Source: Rhynchopus sp. YZ270_cl-10 (Eukaryota > Euglenozoa > Diplonemea > Diplonemida > Diplonemidae). From it: a stretch of 64,000 nucleotides of DNA. The stretch lies in contig OZ037867.1 of assembly GCA_964035575.1 (NCBI GenBank), positions 1,302,001 to 1,366,000 of the forward strand, read 5' to 3'. Position numbers and translations under genes: made by a program. Below the pieces are notes generated by a model. That model was not told the origin of the DNA and did not search any database. It saw only the letters and a list, made by a program, of their open reading frames with translations. Position 1 is the first letter of the stretch; each line of letters opens with the position of its first letter. Below, piece after piece: positions 43,412 to 52,724 of the stretch.

Positions 43412-44350
43412 CTACTTCTCTTTGAGTTACGTCGTGTGGAGTTTGAAGGTTCAGTTTGAATTATTGGGGGTTACTAGTAAACTTTCTCGAATGGAAATTA
43501 ATTTTTGGGATTGGGGCAAGTTCTCAGTTTTTTAAGTAGGGTTTTATGGGGAAGAATAGCTAAACATTTAGACTATTGTTTTCAGAGATGTGAACCTGGA
43601 GGCACATTTCTTAGTTTTCTTTTCAAAAGGTGCCCACAGTGTGAGGATTAAAGATAATCTTTGCGTACATTTTTCGTAGGGCATATCAGATGTAAACCAC
43701 GAAATGGATGTAGGACTGCAGGGTTGGGTGTCCACCCCACGGTGCCGGTCATATTCGTAGGCCAAAGGTACTCACTCTGTCATGAGAAGCACCCGACTCA
43801 CGAGAGAGGGGGTTTGGTTTTCAAGTCAAAATCTTCGTAGATGTGTCTGCACATGAGTAGCAGGCGTTGTTCATCTTAGCAACTTTTCTCATTGACCCAC
43901 CTGATTTGCAAAAAAAAAATAGCAAACCCACCCAACACCTCCCAACACCCAGCTAGTTCAGGTGGTTGACTTACGATCAAAAGGTGGCTAAGTAGGAGAG
44001 ACTGAGGTTCACCTTTTTTAACTTTTCACGATGGACGGTGTGTGCCCGCTTTAGCGTATTGGTTTTTCCACTAACACCTCACATTCATCAGTGAAAAAAA
44101 CGCAAACCTTTTGCGGTGCGATAGAAAAAAGTGTTTTCTTTTGTTTCATTTAACTGTCATATCCTGGAGTCGTTTTCTATTATTGGTATATCCCGTGGTC
44201 GTTGTTTCCAGATTGTGTGTTTTGTGTGTACATGATGCTACTTACACATACTCAATCTTTTCAAGTTTTTTTCTTTCTCTATTTTTCCTTTTTTTTTGTT
44301 CTTTCTTTTCATCAGAAACAAACAATCCACATAAAGTAAAAAAAAAAAAG

Positions 44351-44415
44351 TTTGGGTACATTTAGTGCACCCTATTATACCATCTATTCAGTAGAATAGT
44401 TAGTATATGAAACAA
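44351..44415 (+). repeat. 65-bp dispersed repeat, copy 2
   Basis: Same sequence as 43347-43411 except for one or two bases, 1004 bp downstream in the same orientation, with unrelated flanks. Confidence 0.85.
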
Positions 44416-44475
44416 TTGTTCTGTTATTTTGTGCATAGAGCTGACGTTCTTTTCCTTCGGGGTGGGGTGGGGGGG

Positions 44476-44595
44476 CACAGCAGAGAATAAGACTCGGGGA
44501 CCCGGTTATTCTCAGCCGGACTGGGACCGGGGCCAGGACCTTGACCAGAACCAGAACGGACCGGGGACCGGGAACCCGGCTTATTCTCTGCTGTG
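44476..44595. mobile_element. GC-rich hairpin element
   Basis: The ends CACAGCAGAGAATAAG and CTTATTCTCTGCTGTG are exact inverted copies. The interior is made of GGACCGGG-type motifs. A shortened relative is at 34928-34992. No clear target duplication. Confidence 0.65.
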
Positions 44596-44916
44596 CTGTG
44601 CTGTGGTGGGGGGAGATGCGTGTAGGGGTAGTGTGGGTATTTTGATCTTTCTTAGTAAACTCGTGTTATTGGAAACTGAACATCGTTAATCTGATTTGTT
44701 ACTGTCTTTAGTTTTTTTCCCCTTTTTCAAACCAAAAAACAAATTCAACAACTTCAAAAAAAAAAAAAAAAAAACAAAGCATTAAAAAGAACCTCGAAAT
44801 ATAGACCGAAATAAACATAACAGAAAATATGGTTCGTTTGTAAGCAATATTGCCTTTATTTAAAGGCGATGTTGTACAACAAAAAAAAAGCAAAAACGGC
44901 CGTTGTCTCTTCGACA

Positions 44917-45292
44917 TGGTGACTTTTTTGACAGGTGTGGTGTGTAGGGAGTGATGTTTCATTTAAAAAAAAATTCATTTTCTCTTTTAGGCGACTCAGC
45001 AAAAACAAGGCTGAGGTTGAGTATGGCCTGGATTGAGGTGCCTGCATTTAAAAGCACTACCAGGCTTTATGGTGACTTTTTTGACAGGTATGGTGTGTAG
45101 AATGATACATGGTTCATTTTTAAAGGTTTTAAGGTGACTAAGCACAGGCTTAGGATTCATCTTATAAACTTTTCTTTAATTTTTTTTCTCCATTTTTTCT
45201 CTTTTTAGATGACTCAGCAAAGGCTTAGGTTGAGTTTAGCTTGGATTGAGGTGCCTGCATTTAAAAGCACTACCAGGCTTTATGATGACTTA
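44917..45292 (+). repeat. Local direct duplication containing module H
   Basis: A stretch with TGAGGTGCCTGCATTTAAAA and GCACTACCAGGCTTTATG occurs twice (about 45000-45075 and 45212-45287). GGTGACTTTTTTGACAGG also occurs twice (44919, 45070). Module H stands at the front of the units. Confidence 0.7.
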
Positions 45293-45977
45293 CCAAAAAA
45301 AAAGCCACCGACAAGATTTTTTCCTTTTTTACTTGCCCAAAAAAAATCGGGGACTGACCTCGCTTCTTGAGTGCTGTGGTATGCTCCGTGCCCGCTGGCA
45401 TGGTGTGCGGGCAAAAGCCGTTTTTTAAGCCAGCACGTTTTTCACCCTCAGGCAGACCCCAGAGAGGCACGTGGCCTTCCAACTTTGGATATTCTCATTC
45501 TGTTGCTGTTTAATAGATATTGCTCTCTCTCTCTTATCAAACCTTTCATCTGATAAAGCCAGTGGTACAGCTGCCAAAAAATTACTGTGTAGTCAGTGTC
45601 ACACCTCGGTAGGTGTGGGGAAAAAAACCCTTCTTTTCGAGGGGTGTGAACTAATCTTCATATCCCATATATCTCAAATAAAAAAAGGTGCGATGGTTTG
45701 ATCTGACAGCGAAAGATGTCAGGTGTTCCAACACTTCCGAACTTTTTAGATGATTTCAACTAGCGAAAAATGGGCGTATAGACTACATGGTTTGGGACGC
45801 CACCTCAATAAAAGATACACTGTCAAGAGGGTGTTTTGTATTTCACGTCAAATATATGACGCTAAGAGAGTATTCTGTGTTTCAAGGTGCTCTTTCATTT
45901 GCGGTATTCGGGGGGGAAAAAAAGGTTGCAAAAGGCTACATCACAAATAGAAGTGTTGGTGTGCTTACTACCTTATT

Positions 45978-46043
45978 TGGTGTGGCTGATGACCCCAAAA
46001 TAGCAGAAAGTAGCACAAAAAAATAGCACCCCCCTTCACACCA
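45978..46043 (-). mobile_element. Short palindromic element alpha, copy 3 (reversed)
   Basis: Reverse-oriented relative of 40236-40302; it starts TGGTGTGGCTGATGACCCC and ends CACACCA. It abuts the family F copy that starts at 46045. Confidence 0.7.
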
Positions 46044-46044
46044 T

Positions 46045-46316
46045 TACCGTATTCGTACAAAAATTATCGACTGTAATAATGTTCGAAGCCTTCAGGATTT
46101 TTTTCTGGAAGTTCGACCTTTTTTTTTACAGCCAAACATTGAATACAATACTGGTGCTTTCGGAAGTCGGTCAACTACCTGTCAGCGACGTGTCACGACC
46201 TGTCGGTGACCTGTCGGTGACCTGTCGGCGACCTGTCAATATCAGGGGGTGTGTGTATAGAGTCCCTGTGTCAGCGACCTGTCAATGTCGACCCCTCCCG
46301 GAGTACCAAATACGGT
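46045..46316. mobile_element. TIR family F, copy 2, split by a family G insertion
   Basis: TACCGTATTCGTAC... through ...CATTGAATAC (46045-46151) matches copy 1, including ATTATCGAC and TTTTTTTCTGGAAGTTCGACC. The remaining end (GGTG) resumes after the G element and its second AATAC. The outer target duplication of this copy is not clear. Confidence 0.65.
46152..46308. mobile_element. TIR family G, 157-bp copy nested in family F
   Basis: The ends are TGGTGCTTTCGG and CCGGAGTACCA; the interior has several CGACCTGTC repeats and a CTGTCAATAT motif as in the other G copies. Perfect AATAC duplication at 46147-46151 and 46309-46313. Confidence 0.8.
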
Positions 46317-46427
46317 GCTCTTTTTGGTAGAGGGATTGGTGTTCCTTTACTTGTTGTTGTATGATCTCTGCATAGAGGTGTATGCAGTGCGATGCATATT
46401 CTTGTTTCATTTCTTCCCGCGGGAGTG

Positions 46428-46480
46428 TCAGTGCCCTGCGTCCCAGAGGCGTTTTGCACTATCAACTTCACTTTCTTCTT
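46428..46480 (+). repeat. Dispersed module D
   Basis: GTCAGTGCCCTGCGTCCCAG followed by AGGCGTTTTGCACTATCAAC, then a T-rich run as in the other copies. Confidence 0.75.
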
Positions 46481-46846
46481 TTTTTTCAGCTTTTCTTTTT
46501 GTCTCAATAATCCGTTCTCTTTCTGTACAAACCCTTCCCTGTGGGGGAATGTGTTATGATATGTGAAGAGAGTGACAACCCGAAACAACGAAAAGATTGC
46601 TCCCAAAAAGGTGCACAGAATTCAACAGTATACGATGTGATCCAACATGGTATACCCGGACTCACTAAAGAATTAAAAAAAAATCCCCCTGAAAAAAAAA
46701 ACTAAAACGGGAAGTAAAGAAGGATCCTACCCCAAGGGTTTTGGTGTGGTGATATTGTTTTAAAGCGAACAGAATTACTAAATAAAAAGGCCGTATCTCA
46801 TTTTCTCTCTTTTTTCTCTCTTCTTCTCTCCCTTTGTCTTCCGCAG

Positions 46847-46953
46847 AATCCTCACTTTCTGGGACACAACACGAGACCCAAAGAGCTTCCCTGCATCGAC
46901 GGAACTTCAAGAAAACCACATACGACACTCTGTCTGCACTTCTTCTTTTTTGC
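46847..46953 (+). CDS. Probable internal exon of a WD40-repeat protein
   Basis: 107 nt between a C/T-rich CCGCAG acceptor and a GTATGA donor. It reads ILTFWDTTRDPKSFPASTEL then ENHIRHSVCTSSFL. Trp-Asp followed by a loop and a later His-x(4)-Val strand is the pattern of a WD40 blade boundary. It enters with one base of a split codon and leaves one base into the next. A 20-nt stretch at 47136-47155 (reading QDSATHV after joining) fits as the next exon, with the intron between them holding modules A and C. The remaining exons, the gene's start and its end are not located. Confidence 0.4.
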
Positions 46954-47330
46954 GTATGACGTGGGTAGCGTACCAACTAAAAGATGAACGGGGTTTTTAT
47001 TTCAGATGCAAACCACGAAATGGATAGGACCGCATGGTTGGGGCCCACCCTATTACACCGGCCATATACCAAAAGGTACACTGCCACGAGCGGGCTGTTG
47101 TATTTCAAGCTAAAAAGATTTTTTCCCCTCAGCAGAGGACAGTGCCACCCATGTCGTATGCTGTCGACGTTACACTATTTGTGTGTTCACGCGTTGTACC
47201 CGGACGTTGTACACGGACGCGTTGTAACGGATGCCCACCCTTCTTTCTGCTACGTAACGTCACCCATCCACAGTACACACTGCCCTGCTCTGCTTAGGGT
47301 TGCTTAGGGCCACTACCCAAGCCGTACACA
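46954..47330. other. Modules A and C and the spacer before the lipase
   Basis: 47003-47115 is a full A plus C module (CAGATGCAAACCACGAAATG ... CCACGAGCGGGCTGTTGTA), probably inside an intron. Downstream, CTGCTTAG at 47290-47297 and TTGCTTAG at 47300-47307 are possible trans-splice acceptors for the lipase, 25-35 nt before its ATG. Confidence 0.5.
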
Positions 47331-49340
47331 ATGCTCGAAGACGTTGCCTCAGAAGAGGACACCTGGGAGGAGGTCTCCCCCGCCACTGTCGCAGGCCACT
47401 GTGAGGAGAACGGCGTTGACACACACAACGCACTCATCGCCACAGCACAGGGCCGCCGACGCGTCGTCACTGCCGCCGCACTATCGGAGCATGTTTACAA
47501 AATCTCTGACGCACGCTACACCGCACAGGCTGCGCACGACCGCCTTCATCTGCTCTGTGCGCACGCGCCTGACCTCATTGCGCTTGACGCTTCTGCGGTG
47601 AAAATAGTACCCTGCACGAAGGCACCACCGTTCCTCTGTGCCGAGGACTGCGACACGGTGTACATCGCATTCCGTGGCACGCACCACCTTGACGACTGGC
47701 TGAGCGGCATGCACATAGGCAGCTCACAGATGGACGGCACACCGGAGGGGTGCGAGCTGCACCGTGGCTTCTATGCGCGCGCACGACGCTACGCAACGGA
47801 GGAGCTGGAAGCGCTCATCCAGGCAGGCCTGGAGCAAGGGAAGTGTGTGGTGCTGACGGGGCACTCCCTGGGCGGAGCGGTGGCTGCGATTAAGACCGCC
47901 GAGGTGTTGACGCGGCAGAAGGCATGGCTCCTCCGACAGCAGCTCGCCACACAGCAGGGCGTCGCCGAGATGGGGCTTCTCAGCATCACCTTCGCCGCCC
48001 CGTACTGGGCGTGCTCTGGCCTGGCTGCACACCTCAGCGAGGTTGAGATTGCACAGCAGATCCACTCCTTTTTCAACCCAACCGACCACGTAGCCTCCTG
48101 CTCTTCGTCGGTAGGATTTCACCCGGTAGGCTATTTTTACTACACCGGGCATAATATAGAGAAGGGCTGGCTCTCTCTGCAGTTCGCAAAGGAAGGGGGG
48201 ACCACCCCGAGCCGCACCCCCCCGAGGGGTGTGGTGTGGTCTGGCCCGACGTCGTGCAATTCTAGCTTTGCTGGGGCGGCGGATGCGCAGATTATGAGTG
48301 AAAGCTTCCACCGCAGCAGGGAAGGGGTGCTGACCACTATCTGCACTGCCGCGGTTGTGATCGCTCTTGTTAGTGGCGGAGCGGTGCTGGAATTTGCTGG
48401 GGCAAGCCACGTTGATGTGGAGCTGCTATCCTACGTATCACGACGGCTTCAGGGGGACAACAACAACCTTGGAATCCGCCGAAAACGGCGGGTCCGCGAC
48501 TTCACGATCCCATACTTCATGGAGCTAGCCTACAACCGCGCTGCAGTGGTCGGCGACGTCAAACCCACCACCACCCCTATAGAAGCCGAACTCCGCCTAG
48601 GCATCGCCCAGGGGGTCTACCGGACTGCGTCCCCTACGTCGGACTTCTTCAGCGAAGTGAGCGATTTAAAAAAGGACCAAATCCGGCACGGGGTTCTCCC
48701 CGACCCAGTTGTATTGGAGGACCACAACAGCGGGGTGGTGGTGTTCCGGGCTCATGCGGAGTGTGTGGCGTTGGAGGTGGTGAGGTGTGGTGAGGTGAGT
48801 CCGCCTGTATTGAGGGTATCGTACGAGAGACAGTATGCGGGGCATATGTTGAGGTTCTTGGGGTTAGGTGCAGGAGACCCTGGGGTAGAGCTGGCCGCGT
48901 CTGGGGAAGCGTTGGGGGCACTGCGGAGTGTCGCAGGGCTGTGCGATGCGGTCGGTGTGGAGCATGACATTCCGGTCGCAGAGCGTGTCTCGGTGCTGTC
49001 GTGGGCGCGGAAGGTGGCGACAAAGGCGGCCACTACCATAGCGAAGGTGCACACTGCCGCAGCACAAACCGCCCGCGCTGTCGAAACCGCAAAACAGCCA
49101 CACCGTATCCAGGTCTTTGTACTCTCCCTTCTCATTGCGTGGGGTGCGGAGCAGCCACACCTTGCACACAGCGAACGGCGTCGTCTTGTAGAGTCCTGCC
49201 TCCTGCAAGAGCCCGAAGGGGTAGGTGGAGGAGGAGGAGGAGGAGGAGCAGGTGGAGGGTGTGGATACGGCAGTGACGGATCGAGTCTGTCGGATATGGA
49301 TGGGGAAGAGGAAGGGGAAGGGGATGAAGGGGGTGGGTGA
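47331..49340 (+). CDS. Class 3 (fungal-type) lipase-like protein
   Basis: 669 residues. VYIAFRGTHHLDDWLSGM and the nucleophile elbow VLTGHSLGGAVAAIKTAEVL (Ser179) define a Lipase_3 alpha/beta-hydrolase. Asp252 (FNPTDHVAS) and His274 (YYTGHNIE) are the likely triad partners. A hydrophobic helix near 335-360 suggests membrane attachment, and the C-terminal 300 residues are unassigned. It would hydrolyse acyl esters such as di- or triacylglycerol, on an intracellular membrane since no signal peptide is seen. The C-terminus is a Gly and then Asp/Glu-rich stretch. An alternative end is possible: a GTGGGT donor at 49333 could join the open stretch at 49712-49868 in phase, adding about 50 Ala/Pro/Ser-rich residues. 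Confidence 0.82.
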   Translation: MLEDVASEEDTWEEVSPATVAGHCEENGVDTHNALIATAQGRRRVVTAAALSEHVYKISDARYTAQAAHDRLHLLCAHAPDLIALDASAVKIVPCTKAPPFLCAEDCDTVYIAFRGTHHLDDWLSGMHIGSSQMDGTPEGCELHRGFYARARRYATEELEALIQAGLEQGKCVVLTGHSLGGAVAAIKTAEVLTRQKAWLLRQQLATQQGVAEMGLLSITFAAPYWACSGLAAHLSEVEIAQQIHSFFNPTDHVASCSSSVGFHPVGYFYYTGHNIEKGWLSLQFAKEGGTTPSRTPPRGVVWSGPTSCNSSFAGAADAQIMSESFHRSREGVLTTICTAAVVIALVSGGAVLEFAGASHVDVELLSYVSRRLQGDNNNLGIRRKRRVRDFTIPYFMELAYNRAAVVGDVKPTTTPIEAELRLGIAQGVYRTASPTSDFFSEVSDLKKDQIRHGVLPDPVVLEDHNSGVVVFRAHAECVALEVVRCGEVSPPVLRVSYERQYAGHMLRFLGLGAGDPGVELAASGEALGALRSVAGLCDAVGVEHDIPVAERVSVLSWARKVATKAATTIAKVHTAAAQTARAVETAKQPHRIQVFVLSLLIAWGAEQPHLAHSERRRLVESCLLQEPEGVGGGGGGGGAGGGCGYGSDGSSLSDMDGEEEGEGDEGGG

Positions 49341-50056
49341 AAGTGGGTCTGTGTGTGTGTTGCGGAAAAAGGAGTGTTTTTTTTTTTTTTTGCAGATTTT
49401 CCACAAAAAGAATAAGGCGCTTTCAAGCCTTTGGGGATTGAGAATGTGAGAGGTGGAGAGGTGGTGGGATGTGTCCCCTTTTTGGTTTCGCTGTGACAAC
49501 CAGATTTGCAAAAGAAAAGGTGTGCAAAGGTGCTGCAATGTAAATGTGAGATTTTGTGTGGGTTTTCCTTTTTTTTTACTTGCCTTTGGATTTTCCCATT
49601 TTTTTTTGTATTCTGTTCCAAAAAAAAGAACCCACTGAGTTACTGACCGAATACGATATCTCGCTTTTATCTTTCATTCACCCCCCAAAAAAAAACTCCC
49701 GTCCGTTCTCCAGCTTCGCCGTCAGCTTTCATTGCGGCTCCGGCTCCTCCGCCATCTTCCCCTGCAGCGCTTGCACCGCCACACCTGTGGTCCTCTGCCG
49801 TGAGGGCACCGTCTGAGTCCGGCTTCTCCGCTCTGCTCTGCCGTGCCCTTTTGGCTGGGCCTATTTAGAGAGATACCACATCTCTTATTCACCCCAGTAT
49901 AATTTTTAGTGCATCCCCCTCCTCCTCCTCCTCCCTCCTCCTCCCTCCTCCTCCCCCCTTTGACTAAGCGTGATACTTGGACCACCTTTTTCTCCATCCT
50001 ACCACTCCCTCCCCTAGCAATACACAAAGGGGAGAGAGCCTCTACCCTTTTTTACA
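49341..50056. other. Spacer between lipase and E2
   Basis: Contains a coding-like GC-rich stretch (49712-49868) after a TTCTCCAG acceptor, possibly the last exon of the lipase; a fragment of the 21194 palindromic family (49869-49891); a CTC microsatellite (49916-49956); and a C/T tract ending in CCCCTAG at 50012-50018, a candidate trans-splice acceptor for the E2. Confidence 0.5.
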
Positions 50057-51162
50057 ATGTCCAAGAAAGGTGCGTTGACGCGACTGCAGAAGGAGTTGTG
50101 CAACTTCTATTTGGACCCGCCACCGCTGATTAGCGTGTCAGTCAACGAGCGGAACATGCTGGAATGGGACTACCTGCTGAAGGGGCCCACAGACACGCCG
50201 TATGAGGGCGGTGAGTACCACGGAAGGGTGCGCTTTCCACCAGAGTACCCCTTTGCACCGCCTGAGATCGTGATGTACACCGAAAGCGGGCGCTTCAAGC
50301 AGAACACACCGCTCTGTCTGTCGATGTCGAACTTCCACCCGGAGACGTGGAACCCTGCCTGGAGTGTGTCGACGATCCTGCAGGGCCTGCAATCCTTCAT
50401 GGTGGAGGACACACACACGCAGGGGTCCATGCACCCGCTGCCTACAGAGCCGGAGAGACGTCGTCTTGCGGGACTCAGCATAGAAGCGAACCAACGGAGG
50501 TATGTGGTGCGGGTAGAGGTGATATGTATGCTTGCATGCGAAAGGTGCTAGCATGTTTATCAGTCTTACGATAAGACGTGAGATCTGCGATGGTCAACAT
50601 TGTCCCAGGTGGCGTTTTTCGTCGTAATCTGCAGTGTTTTTTTTAGGGTACTCCGCGGTGCTTTCATCCGGATGGCTGGCATCGTACGTGGGTCAGTCGT
50701 GCCTGCATTAATAATTTCACTTTTTTTTTATGCCAATTCTGTCCATTCACAGTGCGGTGTTTCGCAAGATGTTCCCCAACGGCTTCATGAAGACCCTGCA
50801 CGTGGCAGGTGAGGATGAAGAAGAGGAGGAAAAACCAGAGCAAGGAGGAGCACAGGAGGAGGTGACACAAGAGACCTCCACACCCACGACAGAGACGGCG
50901 GCTGAGGAGAAGGCGGTGCCTGCACCTGAAGCGGCTGCTGTGGACCTGACCCTCGGGGCGCGTGTCACATTGCAGGGGATGACAGCAAAGCCAGAGATGA
51001 ACGGCTCAGAAGGGGTCATCGATGAAATAAAGGGAACCCGCTTTCATATCAAGCTGGACTGTGGTGAGGTATGGGGAAAAAGGGTGTTTTTCGATAAAAC
51101 TAACAAAACTTAATAAACGACAGATCGTGAAGGTGCGCAAGGGAATGATTGCTGGGCTGTAG
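50057..51162 (+). CDS. Ubc6/UBE2J-type E2 fused to an SH3-like domain
   Basis: Exons 50057-50499, 50753-51068 and 51124-51162; GTATGT and GTATGG donors, phases 2 and 0, 265 residues. Residues 1-120 are a UBC fold of the Ubc6/UBE2J type: TPYEGGEYHGRVRFPPEYPF, a GRFKQNTPLCLS loop with catalytic Cys87, and FHPETWNPAWSV. This family lacks the usual HPN motif and works in ER-associated degradation. Instead of the family's C-terminal membrane anchor there is an acidic, Thr/Ala-rich linker and a small domain (GARVTLQGMTAKPEMNG through FHIKLDCGEIVKVRKGM) of the type that reads 'RV.L.G...P.lNG..G.v' in many protist proteins. Without the anchor, the enzyme should be soluble or recruited by a partner. 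Intron 1 contains a module E copy. Confidence 0.85.
50684..50732 (+). repeat. Module E inside the E2 intron
   Basis: GGCATCGTACGTGGGTCAGT then CGTGCCTGCATTAATAATTT, followed by a T run. Related copies are at 10636 and 51551. Confidence 0.65.
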
Positions 51163-52550
51163 TGGTGTGGACCCTGAGGATGCTTCCCTGCTAAGGTTCA
51201 TCTGAAAAAAAAAAAAAAACTTTCTTATATTTTTCTCAACGAGTCAAAAAAAGTACTAGCCTCTTGCACGTTTTATCAAAAAAACTGTTCCTCTCTTCGC
51301 TGTGTCCTCTCAGGTTCGATTCTGCTCTGTTTATATTTTTTCATTTTGCTTTTTTTACAGTCAATTTTTTGTCCGTCTGAGTCTTTTGTCAACATCAAAG
51401 TGCCAGGGAGTTTTAGAGAGGAGAGAAGCTGAGCATATGTGGTAATCTTCAAGGTTGACTTTGCATACGATATCACAGCGGTGTTCTTGTCTCTCTCTTT
51501 CTCTTCGTCTATTTTTCCATTTCTTTATTTTTTTTTGTGCCACCCGGATGACTGGCATCGTACGTGGGTCAGTCAGAGGTGCTTGGGTCAACAACCATTT
51601 TTTCTTGAAAGGTTGTACAGCACAGCGGGCTTCGGTTTATCTTACAGTCGATTTTAGATCGATCTTTTAGATCTCCCGCTTGTGTGCTACTGTGTTTTTT
51701 TTGAAAGCAGGTGTGGGTCGTTGGCGTCCCTGTTAGTAGCGCTGTCTACTGACAGGCGACAACAACTGCACTTATCGGTGGATGTCTTGGCTCTGGGATC
51801 GATGAAGACCGCCCAGAGCGGTACATTGCCCAGGATGTGTGTTGGTATTTTTGCAACCTCGTTCAAGTGTTTTGTGCTTTAAACGGCGGCAAGGGGGAGT
51901 GGGGGGCATTGTGCCCAAGGTGACTAAGCATGAGGGTCATCTTGTAAGCTTTTCTTTAATAGTTCTCATCAGCGAAGTGAGGTCAGCAACATTGGTTGCT
52001 TCTTCTTCAGGGTTGGCCGAAGTGGTGCAAGGTGGTTTGTCTTGCCAATGTAGTAACCACCTGTGCAAGCTCCACTGTTATTTGTCAGTTGTCTGCGTCC
52101 TAAGAGCCGGAGGCGTGCACAGCATCAACCTCACACTTTAATCCTGGTATCAAAACACCCAGGGATAGCGGTTGTGTGAAGGATGTGTGTGTCACCACAG
52201 TGAGGTGTTGGGTAAGTCTTGCAATATATTCTTATATCATCGGTTATAAATCACGTACCGTAAGGACAGCGATGGTTATGGGGCAACCCACCTAGTTGTT
52301 GTGGTGCGGCATCGAAGGTGTACAGTCACGAGAGGGGTTTGTAGTGTGAGGCGATTGGTCTAGTCAACAAAGCAGGTGTCTCACCCTGGGGGTGGGGAAT
52401 TCCCTGCTACCTTAATCGTTTGCCATATTCACTCTAAACGGCACTAAAAAAAAAGACTCTTGTATCTGTGAGCCGGCATAAACAACACAAAGAGGCGTTG
52501 TCAGGGCCACCAAACCATTTCCAAGAATACTCACCCACTCCACTACCTAC
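51163..52550. other. Spacer before the LPMO array
   Basis: No gene seen. It has module E at 51551-51600, a 5.8S rRNA-like fragment at 51776-51813, module H at 51917-51955 and assorted T-rich stretches. A GC-poor, non-repetitive part (about 52140-52470) shows nothing recognisable. Confidence 0.5.
51776..51813 (+). ncRNA. 5.8S rRNA-like fragment
   Basis: CGGTGGATGTCTTGGCTC followed after four bases by ATCGATGAAGACCGC is the signature of the 5' part of 5.8S rRNA in many eukaryotes, where CGATGAAGAACGC is typical. The match stops soon after, and there is no 18S or 28S sequence around, so this is a dispersed fragment, not a functional rRNA gene. Confidence 0.55.
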
Positions 52551-52724
52551 CATGTACTCCCACACACAACCCACACACACACTTACAGGTGATTCATCTA
52601 CACACAACAGAAGACAACCAGAGTTTGAACTCAGCACAGCACACCACAAAGAGAGCCGCAGCCACACAACAAGCCTTGTTGCACACGTTGTGCACACCTT
52701 CTTTGGGTTCTTGCAAAGACGACC

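Larger units (their letters stand above)
42280..46846. other. Repeat-rich region with possible small exons
   Basis: About 4.6 kb with no long gene. It holds module I (42704-42755), several copies of module H (from 43158, 43230, 43982, 44990, 45128, 45206), a pair of 65-bp repeats (43347-43411, 44351-44415), a GC-rich hairpin (44476-44595), an alpha element, a nested F/G pair, and module D at 46428. Two short open stretches, 43082-43158 and 43586-43629, have splice-like borders and phases that fit the WD40-like exon at 46847, but their donors are GTGACT and GTGCCC rather than GTATG. Confidence 0.5.
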
